Notes: generated from the sequence alone by a model not told the origin. 64,000 nt of DNA from Megaustenia siamemsis (GCA_032433765.1 JAVIAB010000041.1:78867835-78931834); one strand, 5' to 3'. Positions 49,745 to 60,950 are shown, counted from the first letter of the stretch. Numbers and translations: made by a program.

Positions 49745-49972
49745 AAGTAAAGTACCCCCGTCATTCCAAATGGCAGCGTATAGGGAATATGGTGTAGGTG
49801 ACCATAAATTTTACAGACCTTCGGCACATGATTTTTGGGGTAATGTGGTCGGTATTACGCCCGTGACGCTTTACTTTCCCAGAAAAAAATCCAGTACCCA
49901 TTCAAGGCTGGGTGAACCCGGAAGCCAACGGTTGGGATGGAACCCTACCCCTTGTCCTTTGCAGTCCAGTTC
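49745..49972 (-). mobile_element. SINE S1 inside the family B endonuclease domain
   Basis: Reverse S1 between ...GAGCACGCATGGTGAA and ...ACACATAGTGAAGGGG, an imperfect target duplication. Element coding resumes with EGVAIMLSRNAEKTLIEWEA. Confidence 0.85.
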
Positions 49973-50789
49973 AACACATAGTGAAGGGGTAGCTATAATG
50001 CTATCAAGGAATGCAGAGAAGACACTAATAGAATGGGAAGCAGTAGGACCAAGACTAATAAGAGCAACATTTAAAACAACCAAAAACAAAATAAAATTAC
50101 ACATTATCCAATGCTATGCACCAACCAACGATAAGGATGATTTAGTTAAAGATGTCAGATGGATGCAAGATGAGCCAAGGATATTATAATCTTGATGGGA
50201 GACCTAAATGCTAAAGTAGGATCAGACAACAGAGGCTTTGAAGAGATTATGGGAAAACATGGACTTGGATAAACGAGAATGGAGAGATATTTGTGAATTT
50301 CTGTGCCCTTAATCAAGTGAGCCTAGGAGGAACAATATTACAACATAAAAGAATACACAAAGCTACATGGGTGTCACCAGATCATAGAACGGAAAATCAA
50401 ATAGATCACATATGTATTAATAATAAGTTTAAGTCATCCTTACAGGATGTAAAAGTATATAGAGGGGCAGATGTAGCTTCTGATCATCATCTTCTGATAG
50501 CCAAACTTAAAATTAAACTAAAAAGGTATACTACAATGAATAAGGGTAGAAAGTATTTCAATGTAGGGTTTATTAAAGAACAAGGAATTAAAAATAAATT
50601 CACAGTCACAATATCAAACAAATACCAAGTCCTCCAACAACTAGAAAATACAATAAATATAGAAGATCATTGGAAACAGGTAAAAGATATATGGAAAGAG
50701 ACATGTGAAGAAAAACTGGGGAAAAGAGAACGCCAGAATAAGGCATGGATGACAGCAGAGACCCTGGACACAATTAAAGAAAGAGGTAA

Positions 50790-51078
50790 AGGTAAAGTAC
50801 GAGACTTGAACCGGCGTCTTAGCATGCGAGTTTACACCCATATGTGCTCGGCCGCCTATCCAGAAATGTTTGGATATTTCTGTATAGTGTTGCCTCAAGC
50901 ATCGAAACTCAGATGCGAAGCGACATTCCTCACCTTCCCAGGGTAATACCCTGGTACCCATTTCTGTCAACGGCTGGGTCGACCGTGGGTGTATTTTTTT
51001 TCCAACCACGACCAGAACTCACACTGCTGCCAGCGGGAATTGAACACGGGTTGTCCGAATGTCGGTAGTCCAGTCGGG
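50790..51078 (-). mobile_element. Distinct tRNA-derived SINE (S4) inside family B
   Basis: The reverse complement has GACTGGACTACCGACATTC and a B box TGTTCAATTCCC, then CTGGCAGCAGTGTGAGTTC. It separates IKERGKGK from SKTRSSKAKTQEAY of the element ORF. No second copy in the window. Confidence 0.6.
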
Positions 51079-52028
51079 TGGTTTTCCCATAAATAAAAGC
51101 AAAACGAGAAGTAGTAAAGCCAAGACACAGGAAGCTTACACAGAGGTGAACAAAGAAGTGAGAAGATGCTTTAAAAGGGATAAGAGGAAATATATAGATG
51201 AACTAGCTAAAGAGGCAGAAGAAGCAGCAAATAAAGGGAATATGAAAGAACTGTACAACAGCACAAAGAAATTAAGTGGAAAATACAAACAGATCAATGC
51301 CTTTATTAAAGAAAAGAAAGGAAATCTGCTTAGTAATATAAAGGAACAAATGGAGAGATGGAAAGAGCACTTTGAAGAACTTTTGAACAGACCCGGCTCA
51401 AATAATCCTCCAGATATACTGCCTGCAGAAGAAGAGTTACACGTTAACTGTGGAAAACTAAGCAAAGAAGAAATAATGAAAGCCATCAAACTATTAAAAA
51501 ATGGTAAAGCCACAGGACCAGACAAAATTTCTTCGGAAGCCATCAAAGCAGATATTAACACCTCTACCAAGATGTTGCATAACCTACGAGTACTAGACAC
51601 AATTTGGGAGAGGAAAGAAATACCAAAGACTGGAAAGAAGGTTATATAATCAAACTACCAAAGAAAGGAAGTTTACAGGAGTGCACAAATTATAGGGGAA
51701 TTATGCTACTATCAGTACCAGGGAAAATATTAAGCAGAATCATTATGGAGAGACTAAAAAAGGCATTACTGAATCCCCATAAAGTTTATTAACCTGATAA
51801 AAACAATGTATGAAGGAATGAAATGTAGTATGGTGCATGAAGTACAGCTTACAGAAGCATTTGAAATAAGAACAGGAGTAAGGCAAGGATGCCTTCTGTC
51901 TCCATTTCTCTTTCTACTGGTCATAGATTGAATTATGAAAATAACTCAAAACAACAGAAATGGGATCAAGTGGTTACTGACCAAACAACTTGATGATTTA
52001 GACTTTGCTGATGACATAGATCTCCTAT

Positions 52029-52928
52029 GACTTCCGTTTCAAAATGGTGGAACGTTTCACGTTCTCTTGATCGCTGCAGCAAAATGTATCTGTGGTTTGA
52101 TTAATTTCGGCTCTCTGATATAATTTTCTGTGTTGAAATCAAAATGATGTTCTACTTAGCAAATCTGTGGCCGACGAAGTGGACAAAATCTGCCTTGCTG
52201 AGTACACACAGCAATGGCTGGCGTTGGCATTATTTGAAGCAAGTTATTTACATGCTGAAACGCATTTAATGTGGAATGCTCCGTCAAATCGACCGATGAT
52301 TTTCCTCTTTGGGGAAATTGCATCATGTTTCGTTTGTTGTACGCTAACCATACGGTCTGTGTATGATGTGTGACGGGGATAATTCGATGACTACCTGTGT
52401 GTTTATATGTTCGGTTGCAGTCAAGAACGATATCCTAAAATCGTCAAGCCCTATACATTTTTTGTTATCAATATGACGATCATCATTTTCGGGAGGATGT
52501 GAAATTCCGGTATATGGTGGATAGGCGGCAGGAACCATTGAAGGCTATGTCTGAAAAGTGTTCCTTGTTGCAGTTTCATCATATTCCAAGTCCGGCTTGT
52601 TGCAGGAGCTACTGAGTTAAGTGCTCTGTGCACACCGTAAGCTGTGTGTCTCATCCGTTTTAATCATGTTTCGATATTCCAATTGTTTACGATGAATGAT
52701 GATATCGTATGACAGGGAACAGTTGGCTGTGTTCACTTTCTGTGCGGTTTTGCCTTTTGTCTTTTGGCGTGTGCTGAGACTGCTACAATGGGGACTACAG
52801 TTACCTTTCTTTGTTTGGGAGATGAATTAGTAATTCGGATGATTCCACTGGCACGGGCGGTTGAGCAGTTATGGATTTTAATTTATTTGCAGTGATACCG
52901 AGGCCTTCCATAACCAATAACCAATAGC
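52029..52928 (+). mobile_element. Element G, 900-bp copy, with 8-bp TSD in the RT domain
   Basis: Flanked by TCTCCTAT at 52021-52028 and 52929-52936. Removing it rejoins FADDIDLLSHSH of the RT. Ends with tandem AACCAAT (CCATAACCAATAACCAATAG). No inverted terminal repeat detected, so the 8-bp duplication alone does not prove a hAT origin. No recognised ORF. Confidence 0.82.
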
Positions 52929-53649
52929 TCTCCTATCACACAGCCATCAACAGATGCAGGATAAAATGAGCATACTTGATGAGAGATCACAACAGCTAGG
53001 ACTGAAGATTAATAGAGATGAGACCAACATTATGAGAATTAATACAGTTAGCAATAACCAAATAAAACTAGGATAAATACCTCTACTAGACCTACAATCT
53101 TACATATATCTGGGCAGTAATATAGATAAAGAGGGAGGAACAGAAAATGATACCAAAATAAGGATGTCAAAAGCAAGAGGAGCTTTCATTGCACTGGGAA
53201 ACATATGGAAATCCAAAGAAATTAGGTTAAATAAACAAATAAAAATTTTCAATTCAAATGTTAAGGCGGTCCTATTATATAGCTGTGAAACATGGAGAAC
53301 AACAAAATTGACAATCATGAAGATACAGACTTTCATTAATGGATGCTTACGCAGAATAAAAGGATGGAAATGGCAGGACAAAATCACTAACATAGAATTC
53401 TGGAAATATACCAGTCAAATACCAGTGGATAGAGAGATACAACAAAGACGATGGCGCTGGATAGGACACACACAATGGAAGCCAACTGAGAGTATTACAC
53501 AACAGGCCCTTTTTTGGAATCCCCAGAGGAAAAGACAAAGAGGAAGACCAAGGAATTCTTGGAGATGACAGATAGAAGCAGAGATGAAGATAATGGGGAA
53601 GACATGGAATGATCTTAAAAGAATGGCAAAAAACAGAACGATTTGGAAA

Positions 53650-53850
53650 GTGTTTGTTGAAGACCTATGCTCCAGAGGGAGCTGAAAGTGTTTGTTGAAG
53701 ACCTATGCTCCACTGGGAGCTGAAAGTGTTTGTTGAAGACCTATGCTCCAGAGGGAGCTGAAAGTGTTTGTTGAAGACCTATGCTCCACTGGGAGCTGAA
53801 AGTGTTTGTTGAAGACTATGCTCCACTGGGAGCTGAAAAGGTAGAAGAAG
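53650..53850. repeat. 38-bp tandem repeat of the family B 3' end, about 5 copies
   Basis: Unit AAAGTGTTTGTTGAAGACCT ATGCTCCACTGGGAGCTG. A single unexpanded copy of the same sequence ends the family B tail at 62975-63010. Confidence 0.92.
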
Positions 53851-53979
53851 AAGAAGACACTGTTCAAGATTTATTTTATGACCATTCTAACACTTATGGC
53901 CTCATTTCTTTGGTCTCCTCTGGTGATCAGCTGCTTTCCCAAGCAAAACAATGAATAGATTTAGGGGGCGTGGGAAGGT

Positions 53980-54071
53980 ATGTCCAAACTGTAACAGACA
54001 ACACTTAAAAACATGTCAAAATGACATTTCTTTTGCAAACCACAACACAGTTACACCCACTTAATGTCCTA
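53980..54071 (+). repeat. R160 partial copy, target of the adjacent MITE
   Basis: TTTGCAAACCACAACACAGT ... ACACCCACTTAATGTCCTA leads straight into the TTAA of the piggyBac-type MITE, the place where full R160 copies have a TTAAGGGCGG motif. Confidence 0.6.
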
Positions 54072-54678
54072 TTAACCCTAGATTACAAGACCTTTTCATG
54101 AGCTGTTTATTCACGATACCTTAAATTACAAACACTAAATATTACATTTGGAGTTAGGAAAATAGTATTTCCTTAGAACTTGTGCTACAAACTTGTGTGT
54201 TTACACAAGGCGAGACATGGGAATCAGATGGGGTCATCATTTCTGGGCTTTGGTTCGATTTATGGCCTGAAACCGGAGCTGTTGCTTTGTCTATTCACAC
54301 ATCGGCCATCAGTCCAGCTCATATGTTCATCTTCCTCTCGGTGTCGTTCACTGCTTATGTCATGTTACGATGGTTTGTTTGAAGTCTCACTGACAGCTGA
54401 CAAGATTTCCCCCCTAATAAGAAAAGACAAGAATTTCTTGAAAATTGGCCCAATTTATATTTATAAAAAAAGCACCGTTTTTACAATAGTGTCATACTTT
54501 TTATGAAACACACTTTGGTGTTTGATCCAAAATCAAAGGAAACAAATCCAACAGCCAGGAGTAATAACTGGGTGGGGTGTGGGGGAGGGAGAAATGTTGG
54601 CCCGTGGAAAACTGTCGAATTCCAAAAAATTGGATTTTGAGGTTGTCATCTTTGCTAAGTCATTGTATCCGGGGTTAA
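54072..54678. mobile_element. piggyBac-type MITE, second copy
   Basis: TTAA (54072-54075), CCCTAGATTACAAGACC ... TGTATCCGGGG, TTAA (54675-54678). Internal sequence colinear with the 6.6-kb copy (CACTAAATATTACATTTGGA, ATCAAAGGAAACAAATCCAA, ATTTTGAGGTTGTCA) but without the R160 insertion. About 600 bp, no transposase. Confidence 0.78.
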
Positions 54679-55129
54679 GGAAAGATAACAAATAGGACCA
54701 TTAGTTCCTTTAGTAACTGTCAGGTGAGCACAAGAAAGAGAGAAATCTTTCCATCATGGCACAAGATAAATTAATACAAAAAAAAAAACAAACAAAATCA
54801 ATTACACTCACCCTGAAACACACCAGGGGGGAAAGGAAAGGTATAATACAAATATAAATGGTCAAACAACCTGGAAAATATGAACAATTTTGAATTAGAA
54901 AAAGGAAATGGTCATTGTAGATGCTCAGCTCAGCAGTGATGTGATTGGCTGGTTGATAAGCCAATCAAAAGTTACATTTTAAGAAAAAATTGTAAGACTG
55001 TTTTTTTAATGTGATAAGTTAATGTTATAAGAAGAATATAACTTGTAAAAAATGTAAAGTAGAGCAGCTAAAGTATAAAGCTGATACAATTTTGATAAAG
55101 TTTATGCCTAAACAATTAATCCAATTTCT

Positions 55130-55560
55130 TCTTCTACACCTTTCAGCTTCATGTGGAGCATAGGTCTTCAACAAAAACTTTCCAAGCTGTTCTGTTTCTT
55201 GCCATTCTTTTACGTTCATTCCATGTCTTTCCTATCATCTTCATCTCTGCTTCCATCTGTCTTTTCCAAGAATATTTTTGGTCTTCCTCTCTGCCTTTTT
55301 CTTTGGGGGATTCCAGAAAAGGGCATGTTGTGTAATACTCTCAGTTGGCTTCTGTAGTGTATGTCCTATCCAGCACCATCATCTTCACTTATCTCTTTAT
55401 CCACTGGTATTTGACCGGTACTTTTCCATAATTCTATGTTAGTGATTTTGTCCTGCCATTTCCATCCTTTTATTCTGAGCAAGCATCCATTAATGAAGGT
55501 CTGTATATTCATGATTGTCATCATTGTTGTTCTCCATGTTTCACAGTCAATCCAATTTAG
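55130..55560 (-). pseudogene. Family B C-terminal tail
   Basis: Minus strand: CETWRTTMMTIMNIQTFING, CLLRIKGWKWQDKITNIELW, QIPVDKEISEDDGAG, followed by the basic GRP-type stretch. Same family as 53220-53650. Lies just beyond the RITA1-like stop codon. Confidence 0.8.
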
Positions 55561-55726
55561 AAGACAAATATTTAAAGAGAAAATTATTAATGATAAAAAA
55601 AGGGCATTATATGCTCCATTTATAAAATGCATGTAATGAAGTGTAACTCACAAACGATGGATGGTAGTAAATGATAAATTCCATTATGTTTGAGCAATCA
55701 ATCCTAGCAGCAACTCTCATCTACTA

Positions 55727-56246
55727 CTATGGTTTCCAAACAGGTTTACTGACTGCTACAACACTACTCATTCTCCTTTTACTTGTCGACAGGCTCAGTG
55801 CAGTTGATGGTCGCTTCAATGTATCACCAACAAAACCGCTTGGCTCAGTTGGGTGAATTGTTTCATTTGAATTAACCAATAACTTTTTATTTTCCCACTT
55901 CTTTTTAACATTCCACGGAGCCTCAAAAGATGGCTCCTCCAACTTCTGTCCAAAAAGAGACTCATCTACAAAAGAAGGTGTATGTCGAAGATGGCGAAAA
56001 TGATCTCGTGTGCTCCAAAGACAACCAGTATCATCAAGACTTGATTTCGATTTAATTTTCTCCCTTGAGTAAATGGCTGAACCAGGAGCTGGACACCAGA
56101 GTAGAGGACGGTCATGTGGTTTAGATTTCTTCTCCACTTTATGCTTCATGGCTCCGAATGTTTGATAAGGGGGTTGTGGTTTTGGATATTCCCACGGGGC
56201 TTTGAAGTTGACAATGGGCTCATTCAGCCTTGCAGGATGATGGGAA
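55727..56246 (-). CDS. RITA1: RITA1-like exon 2 with stop codon
   Basis: Acceptor TTATTCTACAG, then 520 nt to TAG at 55727-55729. Encodes SHHPARLNEPIVNFKAPWEY..., the HDRPLLWCPAPGS motif, HTPSFVDESLFGQKLEEPSF and a Ser/Lys/Arg-rich tail (LSLSTSKRRMSS) ending KPVWKP. Mostly disordered in appearance, as expected for the family. Confidence 0.82.
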
Positions 56247-59200
56247 CTGTAGAATAAACAAACATATGTCTGGACATACATGCCAACAAAACTAACACGT
56301 ACAGACAATCACAGATTAACCATATTGCACTGAAACATAACGGGAGCCGCAATAGCTCAGTAGTTAGTGAACTGGACAACTAAGGACATAGGGTTCGATC
56401 CTGATCAATGGCTTCCAGGTTCACCAAGCCTTAAATGGGTACCAGATTTTTTCTGGGAAAATAAAGCGGCACGGATGCAAAAGTGATCACATTATCCCAA
56501 AAATCATGTGCCAAAGGTCTGTAAAAATGATGTTCACTAACACCACATTATCTATACACCACTTGGCATGACGAGGTTCTTTACTTTTACTTTACTGAAA
56601 CATAACACACAGACTGCACTTTGCTTTCCACTGTCTCTGTTGTCTGTCCATGTTGAGGGAATGTGTGGGTCAATGTGCTGAAATGTTTGAGTCAATGTGC
56701 TGGAGTGTTTGGTTCAATGTGCTGGAGTGTTTGGTTCAATGTGCTGGAGTGTTTGGATCAATGTGCTGGAGTGTTTGGTTCAATGTGCTGGAGTGCTTGG
56801 ATCAATGTGCTGGAGTGTTTGAGTCAATGTGCTGGAGTGTTTGGTTCAATGTGCTGGAGTGCTTGGATCAATGTGCTGGAGTGTTTGGGTCAATGTGCTG
56901 GAGTGTTTGGTTCAATGTGCTGGAGTGCTTGGATCAATGTGCTGGAGTGTTTGGGTCAATGTGCTGGAGTGTTTGGGTCAATGTGCTGGAGTGTTTGGAT
57001 CAATGTGCTGGAGTGTTTGGGTCAATGTGCTGGAGTGTTTGGGTCAATGTGCTGGAGTGTTTGGTTCAATGTGCTGGAGTGTTTGGGTCAATGTGCTGGA
57101 GTGTTTGGTTCAATGTGCTGGAGTGTTTGGTTCAATGTGCTGGAGTGTTTGGATCAATGTACCGGAGTGCTTGGATCAATGTGCCGGAGTGTTTGGTTCA
57201 ATGTGCTGGAGTGTTTGGATCAATGTGCTGGAGTGTTTGGATCAATGTGCTGGAGTGTTTGGTTCTATGTACAGGAGTGTTTGTGTCAATGTGCTGAAGT
57301 GTTTGGATCAATGTGCTGGAGTGTTTAGGAAGTGTGTTTCCTACACTGTGCTTATCATGTTGTCTGCTATTAAATTAATCCTTTATTTCCAGGTCTAACT
57401 TTTCCCCTCTTTCCAATGATTTTGAGTACTAAGGCTATCTCTGAGGAAAGCTGGCTGGTGATGATCATGCTACATGCCCACAATATTTCATTTATTGTTT
57501 CTTCATGTGACCCAGCACTGAAGTTACCCTAACTCTTCCTTATATCATCATTTCTGATTTTGTCTCTTCTTGTGATTTTTTTAAGCATCTCATCGCTATA
57601 GAGACAATTGTTCATTAGTTGTTATGTTCAAGTCTGGCACCGATAGCAGAGTACCCATCATCAGGTCACATTTTTGATAATGAGTGAGGCATTTAAAAGG
57701 GCGAGAACCAGAACTTTGTATCTCCCTTGATACCTGAACGGGTACAAGCAGAAGTGAAGAAAAAAGAAATTCTAAAAATAGAGCCTGAAGATCTGAGTGA
57801 GTAGAAGAAAAGAGTAAAAAAGCCAAGATACGAGGGGAAAAAATAGTGATCCCTCTAGGGGTGAAAGAGAAGGCTATGAGATGGTATTTGTGATCCAAGA
57901 GCAAGTGATGATACAAGTTATTTGGGTATCTTGGTGATCAAAAGAATTCAAGTGTGTAGACACTGAGCAAATCTTTAAAAACATCACAGAGATGCCAGAC
58001 TGAAACATTAATAGAAAGATAATCAATAACCTAACATATGCTGACGATACTGTACTACTAGCAGACAATCCTAAAGATCTACAACAATTACTTCATGAAA
58101 TAAACATGACAAGCAAAAAATATGGATTAGATATGAATATCAAAAAGACTAAAACTATGATCATAAACAAAGAAAATACTCAAAACCTACAAGTAAATAT
58201 CAAAGTAGAAGGAATAGACCTGGAGTCAGTTCAGAACTACAACTATATTGGCCATACTATAACCAGTGATGGAAAATGTACAACTGAAATAAACAAAAGA
58301 ATAGGAATGGCAAAAAGTAATTTTTGAAAAACGAAAAATATACTAACATCAAAACAAATAACACCAGTGCTAAAACTAAGAATAGCAAATTGTTATATCT
58401 TCTCAACATTCCTGTATGGTGGACAAACATGGACATTTGACAGGCAGACCAAGACTAACATGGATGAGTAACACCAAAAGATGGACAAGTCAGCATATGA
58501 CAACCTACACTATTAAAGGAAGAGACAGAGTAGAATGGCACGCCATGGTAGACAACCTTCGATGCGGAGATGGCACTCAGTGATGAAGTGCTTCTCAACC
58601 AGGGGCCATATGGCCACTGTAGAAAAAAGGTTGAGAAACACTGATCTAACAATGAAGACAGCATGAGACTGAACAAATTGTGCTTCACCAAACACCTCCT
58701 CTCCCCAATTATCAATCTGGTTCCAAGATGCCCATTAGTACATGGTCAACAATTGATAGCTAAATGCTCATGTCAGGATCAGTGAACCAAAAAGTGATTG
58801 GACTCTATTTTTATTTGGTGAGCCTGGTAACCATCCTGGCCTAGCAAGTAGGGATCAAAGAGGGAAGGCAATCAGGATTGTCCCTAAAAAATGCTGTGCT
58901 GAAGGCAATCTGGATTGTCCCTAAAAAATTCTGTGCTGAAGGCAATCTGGATTGTCCCTAAAAAATGCTGTGCTGAAGGCAATCTGGATTGTCCCTGAAA
59001 AATGCTGTGCTGAAGGCAATCTGGATTGTCCCTGAAAAATGCTGTGCTGAAGGCAGATGTCTTGGGCTGAAAGGCTCAGATATTACAGTTTGCTGTAAAT
59101 CACAACACAACTAAATGCCCCTTTTTATGGTTTTACCCTCCACCAGTCTCTGGGTAGTGTTACATGTACAGTAATTATATGCATTTCTATTTCTATTTCT

Positions 59201-59380
59201 TTGTATAGTATTTGAGTTATAAAGAGATAAACAAACAACGTACCGAAAAAGCAATTCATCCACAGAGGATTTTGTTGCTAAAATGTTATAGCCATGCTTT
59301 GATTGTGTAGGATGCGACTGATAATTGGATAAAGCAGAGGGTGGCCTTGTTCCTGAAACAACAAACCCAGCATCTGCCAT
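55727..59380 (-). CDS. RITA1: RBPJ-interacting and tubulin-associated protein 1-like (2 coding exons)
   Basis: Two exons, 59380-59244 and 56246-55727, join in phase (CG|T gives Arg) to about 218 residues plus stop. Recognised by the family's duplicated boxes: an N-terminal GYN-ATKSSVDELLFR...FKAPW box (human: GYRVKARTSYVDETLFG...PPW), a second HTPSFVDESLFG...PSFEAPW box (human HTPSYCDESLFG), and a C-terminal basic/aromatic end (SKPVWKP; human PKPPWK). A hydrophobic-Trp motif, PLLWCPAP, resembles the LLWTPPP segment that binds RBPJ/CSL. In vertebrates RITA1 shuttles RBPJ out of the nucleus and binds tubulin, dampening Notch output. Start: ATG at 59380 in a strong context (GCCATGG). Shorter than human (269 aa). 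The 3-kb intron holds a SINE, a 22-bp minisatellite and RT debris. Identification rests on motifs recalled from the family; a profile search would settle it. Confidence 0.82.
56341..56600 (+). mobile_element. SINE S1 with 13-bp TSD (RITA1 intron)
   Basis: GGGAGCCGCAATAGCTCAGT ... GGGTTCGATCC ... CCCAAAAATCATGTGCC ... CTTTACTTTTAC. Flanked by ACTGAAACATAAC on both sides. Confidence 0.9.
56650..57335. repeat. 22-bp minisatellite, about 31 copies (RITA1 intron)
   Basis: Unit GTGCTGGAGTGTTTGGTTCA AT; variants GGATCAAT, GGGTCAAT and TGCTTGG. Open in all three forward frames, giving overlapping ORFs of about 190-220 codons that are artefacts. Confidence 0.97.
57950..58600 (+). pseudogene. Family A retrotransposon fragment (RITA1 intron)
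   Basis: LTYADDTVLLADN-like (mutated), LHEINMTSKKYGLDMNIKKT, IDLESVQNYNYIGHTITSDG, EINKRIGMAKSNF, a deletion after FDRQ, then the 3' end with CTTCGATGCGGAGATGGCAC. Antisense to RITA1. Confidence 0.85.
58860..59050. repeat. 37-bp tandem repeat, about 5 copies, bordering R160
   Basis: Unit GAAGGCAATCTGGATTGTCC CTAAAAAATGCTGTGCT. The last GTGCTGAAGGC continues directly into R160 (GATGTCTTGGGCTGAAAGGC) at 59040-59135. Confidence 0.9.
59040..59135 (+). repeat. R160 partial copy
   Basis: GTGCTGAAGGCAGATGTCTTGGGCTGAAAGG..., CAGTTTGCTGTAAATCACAA and CACAACTAAATGCCCC: a 5' half of R160 adjacent to the exon 1 donor side of the RITA1-like intron. Confidence 0.6.
59244..59380 (-). CDS. RITA1: RITA1-like exon 1 (coding part)
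   Basis: ATG at 59380 (Kozak GCCATGG), 45 codons plus two bases, donor TTTTTCG|GTACGT. Encodes MADAGFVVSGTRPPSALSN..., then HGYNILATKSSVDELLFR, the first VDE-LF box. Upstream bases stay open for about 9 codons but contain no in-frame ATG. Confidence 0.82.
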
Positions 59381-59889
59381 GGCTGAAACTGCAACATATG
59401 CTCTCACAAGAAAGCACTCTGATCTATATATTCACTACAGTTATATCTGGAAAAGAGAAATTGTTAATATTATAACGTAAGAGTAGAAGAATGCATCTCA
59501 TGGCAGCAAACTAAACAATATTCACAGAATACAGCAACAGAGGCAACGCAATAGTATTTGAGCTAACCTTATGTTGGCACTAGACTGATGATGATGGTGA
59601 GACTGTGTTGGACTGTGTCACCATTTTATATTGTTCCTTGTCATCAAGATACTATGTATTAACTGTCTTGTGCTTCATCCTACACTGGTTTGGACTGTGC
59701 CTAGTCTTATATTTTACACTGTGTTGGACTGTCATTTGGTTTGAAAATGGTTGTCCATTTTACATTTGGTTGAATTGTCTTGTTATGACATTCCAGAAAC
59801 CAATTTTGGTTATGACTTTAGACCCAAAAGTTTAAAATACTCCTAAATATTGATTGGAATTTGTCATTTCTATTTTAGAGTCAAGATTT

Positions 59890-60830
59890 CTGTTTAAAAT
59901 ACAATGGATGTTTCACAATGGACATTTCACCACAATTGTTGTTAGGCCACAGTTCAACCATCCATTTCAAGATGAAGATAAATTAAATTTAAAAAATGAG
60001 CAACATCTTCAAACACCTGAACGACAGCTCCTCATGTGCAGTTCACACAGAGACAGGATTGAGTGAATGGTTCCAGATTAATACCAGAGTGAAACAAGGA
60101 TGTATTTTATCTCCCTTGTTATTTGGAATTGCCATTGACTTCATAATGCAGAAGTGATGTACAGGTAACAAAGGCTTTGGGTGGACACTTGGATCTCAAT
60201 TGGAGGACCTTGATTTTGTGGATGACATAGTCCTTGTTTTTGTTGTTATGGATCCAGAAGCCTGTGAGCTGACACCCTTCAGACCAATGCTATGTAGCGA
60301 TATCTGCAGGTATTTCTGAGTTCCCTGTGAGCTGACACCCTTCAGACCAATGCTATGTAGCGATATCTGCAGGTATTTCTGAGTTCCCTGTGAGCTGACA
60401 CCCTTCAGACCAATGCTATGTAGCGATATCTGCAGGTATTTCTGAGTTCCCTGTGAGCTGACACCCTACAGACCAATGCTATGTAGCGATATCTGCAGGT
60501 ATTTCTGAGTTCCCTGTGAGCTGACACCCTTCAGACCAATGCTATGTAGTGATATCTGCAGGTATTTCTGAGTTCCCTGAAGTTCTGTACAAGTTATTCC
60601 ATTCATCAGGTCAGGTCTTACAGGAAGTGAAAGTCCTTATCATTAACAATGTGAACAAGAAGCAAAAAAAAAAAAAAAAAAAAACCAAATGCCCTGTCAT
60701 CAATGGCTAGAAAATAGGACTTGAGATCAACCAAGAAAAGACAAAAGTAAAGACAAATCAAATTTGCAGAGAAGAAAATATTTACCTTGAAGGAAAAGCA
60801 GTGAAAGAAGCAAGTCATTTTGTACATGTA
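59890..60830 (+). pseudogene. RTE-like RT fragment, family C, with 63-bp tandem expansion
   Basis: VSEWFQINTRVKQGCILSPL, LFGIAIDFIMQ, DLDFVDDIVL (mutated catalytic box; normally ADD), then five copies of a 63-bp unit (60250-60590, CTGTGAGCTGACACCCTTCA GACC...GTATTTCTGAGTTCC), then LEINQEKTKVKTNQICREEN and IYLEGKAVKEASHFVYM. Confidence 0.75.
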
Positions 60831-60839
60831 TATATATTT

Positions 60840-60950
60840 AGCTGTGATCTCTGCAATATGTGCCATTTTGGCACGCAAGGTTTCTGTTTTTGAGATTGTA
60901 GTTCTGCCCTATGTGCCATCTTTGGCTCAAAAGGACAATAGATAGATAGA
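60840..60950 (-). mobile_element. Repeat S3, partial
   Basis: TGCCATTTTGGCACGCAAGG, TTTCTGTTTTTGAGATTG and GCCCTATGTGCCATCTTTGG; reverse of 16512-16785. Confidence 0.65.

Larger units (their letters stand above)
49490..53860 (+). pseudogene. RTE-like non-LTR retrotransposon (endonuclease + RT), family B, with three nested insertions
   Basis: Endonuclease: NYKIDILGMCETRWHGK, AVGPRLIRATFK, IQCYAPTNDKDD, HKATWVSPDHRTENQIDHIC, GADVASDHHLLIAKL (SDH motif). RT: LSKEEIMKAIKLLKNGKATG, YRGIMLLSVPGKI, IRTGVRQGCLLSPFLFLL-like, DFADDI. C-terminus: NSNVKAVLLYSCETWRTTK, LRRIKGWKWQDKITN, RRWRWIGHTQWK, KRQRGRPRNSWR. Interrupted by S1 at about 49745-49970, another SINE at about 50790-51075 and element G at 52029-52928; several frameshifts. 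The 3' end was amplified in tandem (53650-53850). Confidence 0.88.

Noticed and set aside
56650..57398. Three overlapping about 190-220-codon Cys/Trp-rich ORFs
   Set aside because: Frames of a 22-bp minisatellite inside the RITA1-like intron.
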